A stretch of DNA of 64,000 nt from Orychophragmus violaceus. Lineage: Eukaryota; Streptophyta; Magnoliopsida; Brassicales; Brassicaceae. Position 1 is the stretch's first letter. The number at the start of each line of letters is the position of its first letter. Of the stretch, positions 11,082-22,229 are shown piece by piece. Where the stretch lies: NCBI GenBank assembly GCA_030180135.1, contig CM058231.1:49858235-49922234 (forward strand), in the 5' to 3' direction. The notes beneath the pieces were generated by a model. That model did not search any database. It had not been told where the DNA came from and saw only the letters and a list, made by a program, of their open reading frames with translations. The translations under genes were made by a program, and so were the position numbers.

Positions 11082-11927
11082 GAACTGGAATCTCTGTATT
11101 CATAATCCCTTTCGTCACAATATCTCGATTAGTCATAAGGCAAGATTAGTGTCATCCTTATAAAGCCTAATATTGTTCATCGGACTCTGATTTGTTACTG
11201 ACAATACAAACGACTCGGGAAAGTCCGTTTGAGCATGGCCATGCGTTTTCCAATATTCAAATCTCCGATTGGCCTAGAGATATTCACTCCATTTATATTG
11301 GAGGGACAAATCCCATCTTGTTCCATCACTGTAAACTACTCATTTCATGATGTACCCAAACAAGGTCCTTATAGCTATCGCAGAACGATAGCGTTAGACA
11401 ATGATCAAAGTGCATCAGTCCATATGCAGTCACATGCATGCGAACTCAGGTCTAAGGACTATACTCTATAGTCGTAGTAAGAATCTCTTATGACACAGAT
11501 ATAAATATCCTGAAGAGTTCTTATTAGCGGGCCTTGTCCGGTCGTATGTTCCCAACATACACCTATGTACTGACTTTGATGCCGAGCATCTATGACACAC
11601 TGAGACTTTGTCATAAGTCACGTACCAATCCAATCTTACACGGTTGTTGGTGTTCCAATTTCAACAACCTTCGACTAGGGACAGGATGATATAAAACATT
11701 TATCAAATATAGGATCTCATGATCAAGCTAAATGACTTCGATGACTCAAGATCGAATCATTTACTTCGATGACCTATAAAATGGTTCATATCATTTTGGA
11801 ACGATTATTTCATCACAGTTAAAATAATCTTGAAATAATAATTTCATTAAAACATAAATAATAATGTTTTACAAGAACATATCAAATAACTAAAATAAAG
11901 CTCACAAAACTCCCACTCAAATTTAGA
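11082..11927. other. E1 3' untranslated region with conserved antisense ORF
   Basis: These 846 bases between the polypurine tract and the gag-pol stop have no sense-strand gene. An 80-codon ORF on the opposite (plus) strand (11229-11471, beginning MSMAMRFPIF and containing GQIPSCSIT) is kept in E2 and E6 at the equivalent place. Whether it is expressed cannot be told from the sequence. Confidence 0.6.
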
Positions 11928-14900
11928 TTACATTTCAATGTTTCTAATGCCTACAGCTTCAGTCAGGAACTCGAGCTTAGGCCTTGGGAGTGGCTTTGTC
12001 AACGGATCAGCGACATTATCATCTGTCGGAACTCGGCTGATCTTGACTTCCTTTCTATTAATGATGTCACGTATCAAGTGATATCTTCTTTGAACATGCT
12101 TGGATTTCTGGTGTGATCTTGGTTCCTTTGCCTGAGCTATAGCACCATTGTTGTCACAAAATAGTGCCAGAGGCTCAGCCGCATCTGGTATCACACCTAG
12201 TTCCATAATGAACTTTCGAATCCAAACAGCTTTCTTCGCTGCTTCTGAGGCGGCGATATATTCAGCTTCTGTAGTGGAATCAGCAACGGTGTCCTGCTTG
12301 GAGCTTCTCCAACTTACTGCACCGCCATTCAGACAAAAGACATAACCGGACTGTGACCGGAAATCATCTGTGTCTGTCTGGAAACTTGCGTCCGTGAATC
12401 CACTGACTTTAAGCACATCACTTCCACCGTACACTAAGAACTTATCCTTAGTATGTCTTAGATACTTCAAGATGTTCTTTACGGCAATCCAATGGTTTTC
12501 ACCTGGATTTGACTGGTATCTACTCGTCATGCTCAATGCGTAAGCAACATCAGGACGAGTACAGATCATGGCATACATGACAGATCCTATTGCAGATGCA
12601 TAAGGAATATTCTTCATGCGCTCAAGCTCAGCAGCCGACGTAGGGCTCTGCTTCTTGCTTAGCGTCGTGCCATGTACCATTGGCGTGAAGCCCTTCTTGG
12701 AATCTTTCATGCTGAATCTTTGTAGGACTTTGTCAATGTATGAGTCTTGACACAAGCCTATCAGCCTCTTAGGTCTATCCCGATAGATCCTAATTCCAAG
12801 AACGTATGCGGCTTCACCCATGTCTTTCATGGAAAAACAACTTCCAAGCCAGTCTTTTACAGACTTCAGCATTGGAATGTCGTTTCCGAGAAGCAGTATG
12901 TCATCAACATACAGAATAAGAAAAACGATTTTGCTCCCACTAGTTTTCTTATACACGCATTGTTCTTCTTCGTTTCTGATAAAGTCAAATTGCTTGATCG
13001 CTTCATCAAAACGAAGATTCCAGCTCCTCGATGCTTGCTTCAATCCATAAATGGATTTATGAAGCTTGCATACTTTCCCAGCATTCTTTGGATCTATGTA
13101 ACCGTCAGGTTGTGTCATATACACATCCTCTTCCAGAATACCATTCAGGAAGGCGGTTTTCACGTCCATCTGCCAAATTTCATAATCATGAAAAGCTGCA
13201 GTTGCTAGTAGAATCCGAATAGATTTCATCATAGCCACCGGTGAATAGGTTTCATCGTAGTCCACACCGTGAACTTGTCTGAAACCTTTTGCCACCAACC
13301 TGGCTTTATAAATCTGGACATTTCCATCCACGTCAATCTTCTTCTTGAAGATCCATTTGCACTCGATGGCTTTTACACCAACGGGTAAGTCAACCAACGA
13401 AAAGACTTGGTTGACCGACATGGAGTCCATTTCGGAATCAGTGGCCTTGCGCCACTTAGAGGAATCTGGGCCCATCATGGCTTGATTGAAGTTCGATGGT
13501 TCATCACCATCAATGATCAAAAGATCATGACAGTCAGTCACGAGGAATCCCTGATATCTCTCGGGTTCGTGACGGATCCTCCCGGATCTTCGAACTTCAG
13601 GTACTACAGGTTCAGGCTCTACAATTTCTTGTAGATCCTCCTGCTGCTCTTCCTCATTAGGTTGAGCAGTATCCTGTTCATCTTGAATTTCTTCAAGCAG
13701 TACCTTACTCCCACTGTCTTTCTTAGAGAGAAACTCTCTCTCAAGAAAGTTACAATCCCGGGCAACAAAGATCTTGTTCTCGGAACGTAGATAGAAGTAA
13801 TAAGCCTTGGTTTCCCGTGGATAACCAATGAAGTAGCATTTATCAGATTTTGGTGTAAGCTTATCTGAGATTAATCTCTTAACATAGGCTTCACAACCCC
13901 AAATTCTTAGATAAGACAGCACTGGAGCTTCTCCAGTCCATAATTCATATGGTGTCTTTGCTACTGCTTTTGATGGTGCTCTGTTTAGTGTGAACACTGC
14001 TGTTAGCAGAGCATATCCCCAAAGGGATATTGGAAGGTCTGTGTGACTCATCATAGATCGAACCATATCCAATAAGGTCCGATTTCTCCTCTCAGACACA
14101 CCATTCCATTGAGGTGTTCCAGGAGGAGTGAGTTGGGATACAATCCCACACTCTCTCAGATGATCACTGAATTCTTGGCTTAAGTATTCTCCTCCTCGGT
14201 CGGACCGAAGAGCCTTAATGCTTTTGCCAAGTTGGTTCTGTACTTCATTTTGGAATTCTCTGAACTTCTCAAAAGATTCAGACTTATGTTTCATCAAATA
14301 AACATATCCATACCTACTGAAATCATCAGTAAAGGTAATGAAGTACTGATAGTTTCCTCTTGCATTAGTGGACATTGGGCCACACACATCAGTGTGTATC
14401 AGGCCCAATAAGTCACTGGCCCTCTCGTTAGGTTTATTAAAGGGGGCCCGTGTCATTTTGCCCATCATGCAGGATTCGCATTTCTCACATGACTCAAAGT
14501 CAAATGAGCCAAGAAGTCCATTCGAATGGAGCCTCTTGATGCGTTTCTCGCTGATGTGCCCTAAACGACAATGCCATAGAAACGTTCGGTTTTCCTCATT
14601 AGGTTTAAACCGTTTTGTATTGATGTTATAAATTGGCGCGGATTGATCGAGTATGTAAAGCCCATTCGTAAGAGGGGCCGAACCATAGAACAAATTGTTG
14701 CGATTGAAGGAACATAATTTATTCTTAACTGAAAAATCATAACCTTCCAAATCCAACAAAGAAATTGAAATAATATTTCTGCTTATAGCAGGTACAAAAT
14801 AACAATTATTAAGTTCTAAAATCAATCCCGAAGGTAAAGACAACAAGTAAGTTCCTACAGCTAGTGCTGAAACTTTCGCTCCATTCCCAACTCGTAGTTC

Positions 14901-15905
14901 CACTTGTCCTTGCTTCAGCCTTCTACTGTTGCTGAGTGCCTGCATATTAGTACAAATATGAGCCCCACAACCAGTATCCATGACCCATGAGGTATTATCA
15001 GAAGTAGTTGTATTAACTTCTATAACAAAAATACCTGATGAAGAAGTCTCGAAAGTCTTCTTCTTTAATTCCTTTAGACCTTCCTGGAATTTCTTGCAAT
15101 CTCTTCTCCAATGCCCCAGTTCTTTGCAGAACCTGCACATGTCAGTAGGCCCAGCCTTGGACTTGGGCTTGGGCTTTGGCGTGTCTGAGTCCACGACTTG
15201 GACACCCTTGGCCTTTCCCTTATCCTTAGCAGAAGACTTCTTAAACCCCTTGCCCTTTTGTACCATAAGTACATTGGGGTCCTTGGCGGTTTTCTTCAAG
15301 TTGGGCTCTGCAGTCTTGAGCATTCCGTGAAGCTCAGGTAGTGTCTTACTCAAGCCATGCATGTTAAAGTTCAGAATGAACTGATCATAGCTTGCAGGTA
15401 AAGACTGCAGAATGATGTCGCAGGCAAGTTCCTGGCTGATTGGGCAGTCGAGTTTGTGAAGATGGTCGAGATAACCCATCATCTTCAACACATGAGGACT
15501 CACTGCCGCATTCGCAGCCAACTTACAGTCCAAGAGGTTCTTAACTGTCTGGAACCTCTCGGTCCTAGCCTGCTCCTGAAAAAGCGATTTCAGGCTTGCC
15601 ATGATCTCGATTGGAGACAATACACTTTCGAACTGCTTTTGCAGCTCTGGAGTCATTGTCACCAACATCAGGCAATAAACATCATTTTCATCTGACGAAT
15701 GCTTTTCCCAAGCATTGTGCAGAGTCCTGGCAGCATTGGCAAGAGGCCTCTCGGGGAGGGGATCTCGAAGGACGTAATCCTTCTTCTCCTGCTTGAGGAC
15801 CAGCCTCAAGTTCCTTGACCATGTCAGGAAGTTCGTTCCAGTCAGCTTCTCCTTCTCGAGAACAGACCGGATCGAGAACGTGTTTTGTGTGCTTGTAGTA
15901 GTCAT
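11928..15905 (-). CDS. E1 gag-pol polyprotein, complete copia order
   Basis: The single 1325-residue polyprotein runs in the order gag, protease, integrase, RT, RNase H. Visible motifs: zinc knuckle CRFCKELGHWRRDC (257-270); protease DTG (310-312); integrase HHCC zinc finger (H445, H450, C473/C476/C479 cluster); D506, D569 and E605, with 35 residues between the last two as in copia integrases; RT KARLV (about 867), MDVKTAFLNG (913) and YVDD (999-1002); RNase H GFTDASFQTD and STTEAEYIAASEA. The start MTTTSTQNTF is shared with E2 and E6. No stop or missing key residue was seen. It would act in cytoplasmic virus-like particles and then the nucleus. Confidence 0.95.
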   Translation of the reverse strand: MTTTSTQNTFSIRSVLEKEKLTGTNFLTWSRNLRLVLKQEKKDYVLRDPLPERPLANAARTLHNAWEKHSSDENDVYCLMLVTMTPELQKQFESVLSPIEIMASLKSLFQEQARTERFQTVKNLLDCKLAANAAVSPHVLKMMGYLDHLHKLDCPISQELACDIILQSLPASYDQFILNFNMHGLSKTLPELHGMLKTAEPNLKKTAKDPNVLMVQKGKGFKKSSAKDKGKAKGVQVVDSDTPKPKPKSKAGPTDMCRFCKELGHWRRDCKKFQEGLKELKKKTFETSSSGIFVIEVNTTTSDNTSWVMDTGCGAHICTNMQALSNSRRLKQGQVELRVGNGAKVSALAVGTYLLSLPSGLILELNNCYFVPAISRNIISISLLDLEGYDFSVKNKLCSFNRNNLFYGSAPLTNGLYILDQSAPIYNINTKRFKPNEENRTFLWHCRLGHISEKRIKRLHSNGLLGSFDFESCEKCESCMMGKMTRAPFNKPNERASDLLGLIHTDVCGPMSTNARGNYQYFITFTDDFSRYGYVYLMKHKSESFEKFREFQNEVQNQLGKSIKALRSDRGGEYLSQEFSDHLRECGIVSQLTPPGTPQWNGVSERRNRTLLDMVRSMMSHTDLPISLWGYALLTAVFTLNRAPSKAVAKTPYELWTGEAPVLSYLRIWGCEAYVKRLISDKLTPKSDKCYFIGYPRETKAYYFYLRSENKIFVARDCNFLEREFLSKKDSGSKVLLEEIQDEQDTAQPNEEEQQEDLQEIVEPEPVVPEVRRSGRIRHEPERYQGFLVTDCHDLLIIDGDEPSNFNQAMMGPDSSKWRKATDSEMDSMSVNQVFSLVDLPVGVKAIECKWIFKKKIDVDGNVQIYKARLVAKGFRQVHGVDYDETYSPVAMMKSIRILLATAAFHDYEIWQMDVKTAFLNGILEEDVYMTQPDGYIDPKNAGKVCKLHKSIYGLKQASRSWNLRFDEAIKQFDFIRNEEEQCVYKKTSGSKIVFLILYVDDILLLGNDIPMLKSVKDWLGSCFSMKDMGEAAYVLGIRIYRDRPKRLIGLCQDSYIDKVLQRFSMKDSKKGFTPMVHGTTLSKKQSPTSAAELERMKNIPYASAIGSVMYAMICTRPDVAYALSMTSRYQSNPGENHWIAVKNILKYLRHTKDKFLVYGGSDVLKVSGFTDASFQTDTDDFRSQSGYVFCLNGGAVSWRSSKQDTVADSTTEAEYIAASEAAKKAVWIRKFIMELGVIPDAAEPLALFCDNNGAIAQAKEPRSHQKSKHVQRRYHLIRDIINRKEVKISRVPTDDNVADPLTKPLPRPKLEFLTEAVGIRNIEM

Positions 15906-17557
15906 ATCTGAAATATATAAATAAAAAGGTTATTAGTTATATGTTCAAAATGATTAATCTCGTATTAAAGTATAATATGATTAATCATGCATTATATTCA
16001 ATAACCTAAGTTACCCTCAATAGAATATAATGATTCCAAGATCCACATATAACTAAGATCAAAGTGGGCCACTGGCCGTCACCCAACCTTAGCTTATATC
16101 GGTAAGCCCTATATCGGCTAATTATATCCGTGATATAACTCTTGGTTGTGAATCTGGGCCCGAGGCCCAATCCACCCTGATGTCTCAAGGCCCGGGACTC
16201 CCGATGGCCTAGTCAAGAAAACCGGACTATACAGTCATGTAATCATTAATGTCTGGGACTCCCAATGACATTTATGAATCACAAACCGTCTTACCCACGC
16301 AAAAGCAGACATCCTCACACTGTAAGGCCATGAATGCAATTGAATGGGCTTTGACAGCTGACATAGCCTGGACAAGACATCCAACGCTTGATATTGTTTG
16401 AGGTCCGTAGGTTTTTTTTTTTAAAATCATTCCCAAAATAGAAGATTACTATTTCGGGAAACTTTCTATTTATGGAAACCTACTATTTTTGGAAACTTTC
16501 TAAAATTGGAAACTTTCTAAAACCGGAAACTTTCTAACTTTAGAAACTTCTTTAAAAATCCAAAACCCGCAAATTCAGAAACTTCTAATTTTGGAAACTT
16601 TCTAATTTCGAAATTTCGGAACTTTATAAATTTAAAATCGAATTTCATAATTTTATTTTATAAAATAAGTTTTAAATTTAAATCTGAAGAATGACTCAAT
16701 TAATGGCCCAATTGTTTTAACTTCTTGGCCCGAGGCCCAAGAATTGGTCCATGTCCAAGACATGACCCAATTGTCCAATTAATTGACATAACCGGTCTGG
16801 TTCATTAAAATTGGTCTAACCAAATTTTAATTACTACGATGACCACAATTGTCAACCGGTTATTTACTAAACCGAAATTTCTCAATTTATTTGGTCCAAC
16901 CAAATCAAATTAGAAATTCCTGGTTTAGGCACTAAATCCAATATTTCTTTCGACATTGGATTTCTTATTCCGGTTTAACCAGATTCAATAAACTTATCAA
17001 ATCTGTTTATTAAACCGAAACGTTGATTTTAATCAAGTTTTGAACCGAACCAGCTAACCGAACCGAATGAACCGTGAAACCCTAGCTTTCGGATCAAGCA
17101 ATGATCGTCCAGCCGCAAGCCGTCAACGATCCGAGATCGAGACGATGCGCCGGACAGCCGGGACAGCTCAGGACGGTACGGGACGGGCGGGACGGTGCAC
17201 GGGACATGCGATCGGACGATCGATCGGAACGAGCGATCGGACGCGTCGCGATGATCGATTGCGATCGATCGAATGATCCGATCCAATCCGACCATCCCGA
17301 CTGCCCGACCCACGATCCCGTCCGTCCGACCGGCCATTCCCCTCGGCCAACAACCAACCGGCCAAGCCGGTCGATCCAATAACCGGCCGATCGCAAAACC
17401 CGAGTCATATAGCTCGGTTTTGCGATCCAATCAATGTGTTTAGAGTTCAATTCTGATTCTTAATCGTTTTATCTTATCAGTAATTGATTCAAAAACAATT
17501 CTAAGCAGATTAAACAACCTAAACAATGAATCTAAAACAAGAAACCTAAGAACCAAT
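15906..17557 (-). other. E1 5' leader (about 1.65 kb, no gene)
   Basis: This long untranslated leader lies between primer site and gag. Three parts are visible: a stretch shared with the other elements after the ATG; an array of GGAAACTTTCTA-like units (about 16450-16620); and a GC-rich island full of GATCG words (about 17095-17360). Open frames of up to 133 codons in the island occur on both strands and look like composition artefacts. Confidence 0.75.
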
Positions 17558-17570
17558 GGCTCTGATACCA
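17558..17570 (-). other. E1 primer-binding site (initiator tRNA-Met)
   Basis: The minus strand reads TGGTATCAGAGCC, the common plant copia primer site complementary to tRNA-iMet, one base from the LTR. The same site occurs in E2 (35958-35970), E3 (31829-31841) and E6 (57083-57095). Confidence 0.9.
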
Positions 17571-17571
17571 C

Positions 17572-18201
17572 TGTTGGAAGTTTCGGTTGATCCTGATTCA
17601 ATTCTCATATTGATATCAACCTAAACATGCATTAGATCTAGGTGTTCTTATTTAGAAACATATGATCTCACCTTTTACCTGTTTGTTTGCAGCGGAATTG
17701 ATGAACAGGTCAATGATCAGGGAGATACACCGAGAGATGGATCCTCCAAAGGCTCACACACGCAATCACAGGAAACTGGTTGCTAGACCGAGCTGAGATG
17801 GGGCGCAGAGAGAGGAGGAGAATCGCGGCTGGGAGGCTTAGGGTTAGGGAGAAGAGACATGGCTTTTAGACATTAAAAGCCTTCTCTTTCCCTTTTGGGC
17901 TTTTGGGCCCAATCTGATTAAATCACATTTAATCAGACCCATTATTCATTCTCTCTTAGTACGACAAATGCCTAGCACTTTTGTCGTACTTCTGCTATGC
18001 CTTTCAACATTATTTCCTGCTAGCTTAAGCGTGTGACCCATATGGGATCATACAATAAAGGCAATAAGTCCAAGACTTATAGATCATGAGCGGACTCTAG
18101 CAAGCCATCATGACCCCCAGCATTGTATGACTTATGTCTGATCACTGACATACTCTTACGTTATAGAGACAGTACAGAGATTGCTGGACACAATTCCAAC
18201 A
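17572..18201 (-). repeat. E1 5' LTR (630 bp)
   Basis: Partner of 10441-11070. It is followed by the target duplication TGTAG at 18202-18206 and then by continuing transposase sequence. Confidence 0.95.
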
Positions 18202-19951
18202 TGTAGGACGGTGGATTGTGGAGGCAAAGGACATGAAAATGCATCTCAGACAATTGAAGCGTATGGTGTTGACCACAACTGGGTGAAGAAGAGTATCTTT
18301 TGGGATTTGCTGTATTGGGAGGACCTACTTCTTCGACACAGCCTTGATTTTATGCATATTGAGAAGAACTTCTTCGACAATCTCATCAACACGGTCCTAA
18401 ATGTTCCTAGCAAGACGAAAGATAATGTTAAATCAAGGATGGATCTCCCTTTGTTTTGCAGAAGACATGACTTAGAGATCGCTCGGGATGGGAAAGTACA
18501 TGTTCCAATATTTAGCCTGTCAAAGGGAAGTAAAGAAATTTTCTAACGTAGTTGAAGAATGAAATTAAATTTCCAGACGGGTACGTTTCAAAATTTTAAC
18601 ATTGTGTTAATGTGGATACTGGAAAGATTTCAGGTCTAAAAAAAACATGATTGTCATGTCATCATGCAACGACTTCTTCCAATTGCATTTACGGAACTAC
18701 CGAAAATGTGCATGCAGCAATTTCAGATATTATATATTTAAATTAATGTATCATTTAACTATTAGTTTTGCATTTAATGATTTTACTTGATGATTTATTT
18801 AGATATTGTTTTATTCTTCTGAGATATATCTACCAAAATCCTAAGAAAAGAAGATCTTGCCACTCTGAAAGGAAATATAGCTATGCGGCTTTGCAATCCC
18901 GAAAAGATCTTCCCACTGTCGTTCTTTGATGTAATGGAACATTTACTCATGCATCTTCCAGATGAAGCTGCTTTAGGCGGTCCGGTGCAGTACTGATGGA
19001 TGTATCCTTTTGAACGATACATGTATCACTTGAAGAAAAAATTTAAAAACAAGGCCCGAATCGGAGGATCGATTGTAGCTCAATGTGTAAATGAAGAAAT
19101 TTCATATGTGACCGCTAATTATGTTACACCTCCAGAAGTTTTGGACCCCGCAGAAGATGTCAGGGAAATTCATTTCACATACAGGTATGATCATGTTCCG
19201 ATCATGTTCCAGCAAAGAGGATGAGTCAGCGGAAGCATGTCACGGACATGGTTAAATGATGAAGACTACAACATGCTTTAGACATTTTTACTTCTCAACT
19301 GTGAAACATTTGAACCATATGAAAGGTATGTTTTTATAGTAAATTTTATTTCATAACCATTAACAAGTTAATTTATATCTAATTTACATTTTATTGGTTG
19401 TTATATAATGCATAAATAATATATACGTAGGATGTTTGAAGACTATATAAGACAGAGCCATCCAAACATTACTTCAAATGCCATGACGAGAGTGAAAGAT
19501 GAGAAATTTGCAATGTGGTGCAGAGACAATGTAAGTACTAAAATTTTGTGGCTTGCTTAATTATATATGTGTTATATATGTCATCTACTAAATTTTAAAT
19601 AAATTTACAAATAATTACTACTTGCGCGTTATTTGATTTTCCATTGTGGGTACTGGAATTTGTACAAGGTCCGAGACATCAAGTCAAGTCATGGCCTATG
19701 TTTTACTCGAGGGGATTCCATTACCATACGCAAAACCATGGGAAAAATCGAAAGACGATGAACTATGGTGTTTCTGTTCAGGGAACTGCTGACACCGAGT
19801 ATTTTGGACTGATTGACGAGATATTCATGATAGAGTATAATTGTGCGGTTTTTCCTAAAAGCTATGATTTTCAAATGCCAATGGTTAAACACCACTCGAG
19901 GAATACGAAGACATCCATCAAGTATTGCTGATGTTTGCCCGAAGATGCATT
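18202..19951 (+). pseudogene. TNP2-type CACTA transposase, copy A, 3' part
   Basis: It resumes copy A after E1. The Transposase_21 region ends in LLYWEDLLLRHSLDFMHIEKN, followed by a DUF4218-like stretch (MYPFERYMYHLKKKFKN, about 19000-19200) and a DUF4216-like stretch (FYSRGFHYHTQNHGKNRKTMNY, about 19700-19780), with short introns between. A premature TAA near 18544 and a TAG near 18552 (TGG in copy B) break it. Homology with copy B stops at 19951, just before the filler. The last exon, kept in copy B after 38591, is absent here. Confidence 0.85.
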
Positions 19952-20675
19952 CGTTTTGCTTGAATCGGATTAAGGATGGTCTAGTTATGGTCAATTGAGT
20001 AACCAGCCCAAACCGGATTAAACCGAACCAGACCGTTCAACCTGACCCAAACCGGTCAACCCGAACCGACCAGGTCAACCCGACCCAAACTAAATTGAAA
20101 ATTGGAAATTGAGTTGGACCAAACCAAAAAACAGATTCGCCAAGAACATACATGTTTTAGAAAACAGATCATAACTTCCAAACGGTAAGTTGGATTTGGG
20201 CAATTCTTACCTTTCTGGAAAGCTGAGATCGAGGTCTTTCCGTGGTTCCTTATGGTTTGATGGGAAAACGCGAATCAATCTGATAGCCAGAATTGCTTCT
20301 ATCTTAGATCTACGTTTGGAAAAGTGGTAGATCTAAGAAATGAGATTAGATCTCAGATCTACCACCACATAGGATCAAGAAAAGGAAAGAAAGAGATGAA
20401 CAAGAGATTTGATATGGGTTTTGGTTTCACTTAACCCAAAAGAAGATCGGAGAGACGACAAGAGGAAGAGACGATAGATCGGGCGGTGGAACGACGGAGG
20501 AGAGCGACGGCTAGTGGACTCCGGGAGGAGGCTGACGGTGATGGGCTTCGGAGATGGGCAGGGCTTCGCCGTCTGATCTCATCTTTCTGCTCTCTCTTGG
20601 ATGGCTTTCCCTATTTATAGGAAAAGAAGTGGAACCCTAGGGTTTTCAATTTGGTCTTTGGGCTTAAAGGCCTTT
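19952..20675 (-). repeat. LTR-like filler at the CACTA duplication junction
   Basis: These 724 bases are unrelated to the transposase. A stretch rich in AACCGGTCAACCC-type words (about 20030-20085) leads into LTR-like sequence with a minus-strand TATA box CTATAAATAG (complement of 20611-20620). No second LTR, primer site or target duplication is visible, and the flanks do not join into contiguous transposase. It is probably a fragment of a further retrotransposon family, of unknown identity. Confidence 0.5.
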
Positions 20676-21582
20676 TACCAAGATCCAGTTCTTAAGGCGT
20701 TAGATGCTGCAAACCAACCTTTATACGATGGATGTGCCGATGGAATATCTCAATTGTACCTGACGTCAAAAGTGATCAACTGGAAGACCAATTTCAATAT
20801 TCCAGAGGAATGCCTTGACGATATCAGACAGACATTTAATTATGTCCTTCCATCGCCTAATAATGCTCCTAAATCATACTACGAGACAAAAAAAGTTGAC
20901 GTGTTCTCGTGGGTTGCCTTGTCATAAGATTGATGTCTGCGAGGATAATTGTATGCTATTCTGGAAAGGAGAAGATAAATATTCGTTACATTGTCGGTTT
21001 TGTAAAAAAGATCGGTACGAACCAAATGTGGGTCAATCGGGGAAGAAGATACCAAAGCAGAGGATGTTTAATCTGCCGATTGCGGATTGATTGAAGCGCT
21101 TGTATCAATCTAATACGACGGCTTCACAGATGAGATGTCATGCTGAACATGTATCTTTCGAAGGAGAAATGCATAATCCGTCAGATGGAAGGGTGTGGAA
21201 GCATTTCAAAGAGGTATATCCTGCTTTTGCGTCCGGGAGTCGTAATATTTATCTCGGCTTATCCGCCGATGTTTTTAATCCAATTGGTATGAACGGCCAA
21301 GCATATTCTGTTTGGCCCGTTATCGTGACACCATACAACTTACCTCCCGGGATGTGCATGAAACGGGAATATTTTTTCCTGACAATATTAGTGCCAGGGC
21401 CGAACCACCCGAAGAAAGCTTGGATATTTATTTGTAACCGCTGATCGAAGAATTGCAAAATTTATGGAGTGATGGCGTACAGACGTACAATGTATCACGA
21501 AAAGAGATGTTCACCATGCGAGCGGCCCTGATGTGGACAATTAGCGATTTTCCAGCGTATGGTATGCTGTCTGGATGGATGA
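20676..21582 (+). pseudogene. TNP2-type CACTA transposase, copy B, 5' part (truncated)
   Basis: The sequence begins abruptly in mid-exon, at the base equivalent to 9297 of copy A, so the N-terminal domain is missing. It keeps Transposase_21 blocks such as MLFWKGEDK, MRCHAEHV and WPVIVTPYNLPPGM. The TGA at 21088-21090 and the frameshift near 21408 match copy A. A run of extra A residues near 20890 adds a private frameshift. E2 interrupts it at 21582. Confidence 0.85.
21578..21582. repeat. Target-site duplication of E2 (left copy)
   Basis: GATGA here and at 36608-36612 flank E2. Removing E2 restores GGATGGATGACTCATGG as in uninterrupted copy A. Confidence 0.95.
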
Positions 21583-22218
21583 TGAAGGATTGTTTAGTGT
21601 TTGTCCTGGTTTAATTCTGTCAGATTAAACTCTACTAAACATATTGGATCTAGGTTCTCTTGCAGAATCATAAAGGGATCTCAGTAATACCTTGTTTATG
21701 CAGCGGATTAGAGAGGTATCGTCAGAGATCAGCAGAACCGCCAAGGGACAGCTCCTCCAGAGGTTCACACACGCACACTTCAGGAAAAATGGCTGCTAGA
21801 CCAGAGAGAGGGAGGCGCAGAGAGAGAGAGGAGAGGCGCAGAGAGAGTTAGGGAAAAAGAGAGCTAGGTCAAGTTTTAATTATAAAACCCTTGTCTAGTT
21901 CTGTTGGGCTTTTGGGCCCAAGTCCCAGTCTGATTAAATCCCTTAGATTTAATCAGGCCCTTTAATCTCTCTAAGTATAGTAAATGCCTAGCACTTTTAC
22001 CGTACTTCTGCTGAACCGTTCCCTCATAGTTTCCTGTTAGCTTAGGCGTGTGACCCATATGGGATCATATAATAAAGGCAATAAATCCAAGACTTATAGA
22101 TCATGAGCGGACTCTAGCAAGCCATCATGACCCCCAGTATTATATGACTTATGTCTGATCATTGACATACTCTTACTTTCTAGAGACAGTACAGAGATTA
22201 CTGGACATAATTCCAACA
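21583..22218 (-). repeat. E2 3' LTR (636 bp)
   Basis: TGAAGGATT...CCAACA, identical to 35972-36607. The polypurine tract follows at 22219-22229. The U3 block GAGCGGACTCTAGCAAG is at 22105-22121. Confidence 0.95.
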
Positions 22219-22229
22219 ATCTCCCACTT

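Larger units (their letters stand above)
10441..18201 (-). mobile_element. E1: full-length Ty1/copia retrotransposon
   Basis: This 7761-bp element has 630-bp LTRs, the 5-bp duplication TGTAG, an initiator-Met primer site, a polypurine tract and one open gag-pol frame of 1325 codons. I count two mismatches between the LTRs (near 10844 and 10929), so insertion is recent. It lies inside CACTA transposase copy A. Its gag-pol closely resembles E2 and E6 and is more distant from E5. It is the only element here with an uninterrupted coding region and so a candidate autonomous copy. Confidence 0.95.

Noticed and set aside
12747..13208. 153-codon plus-strand ORF, repeated in E2 and E6
   Set aside because: It is exactly opposite the highly conserved RT coding region. 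Conservation and openness follow from the sense protein, so it is not counted as a gene.
17029..17430. ORFs of 60-133 codons on both strands in the E1 GATCG-rich island
   Set aside because: Arg/Asp/Ser-rich translations on both strands and several frames are a by-product of GATCG-word composition and low stop frequency.
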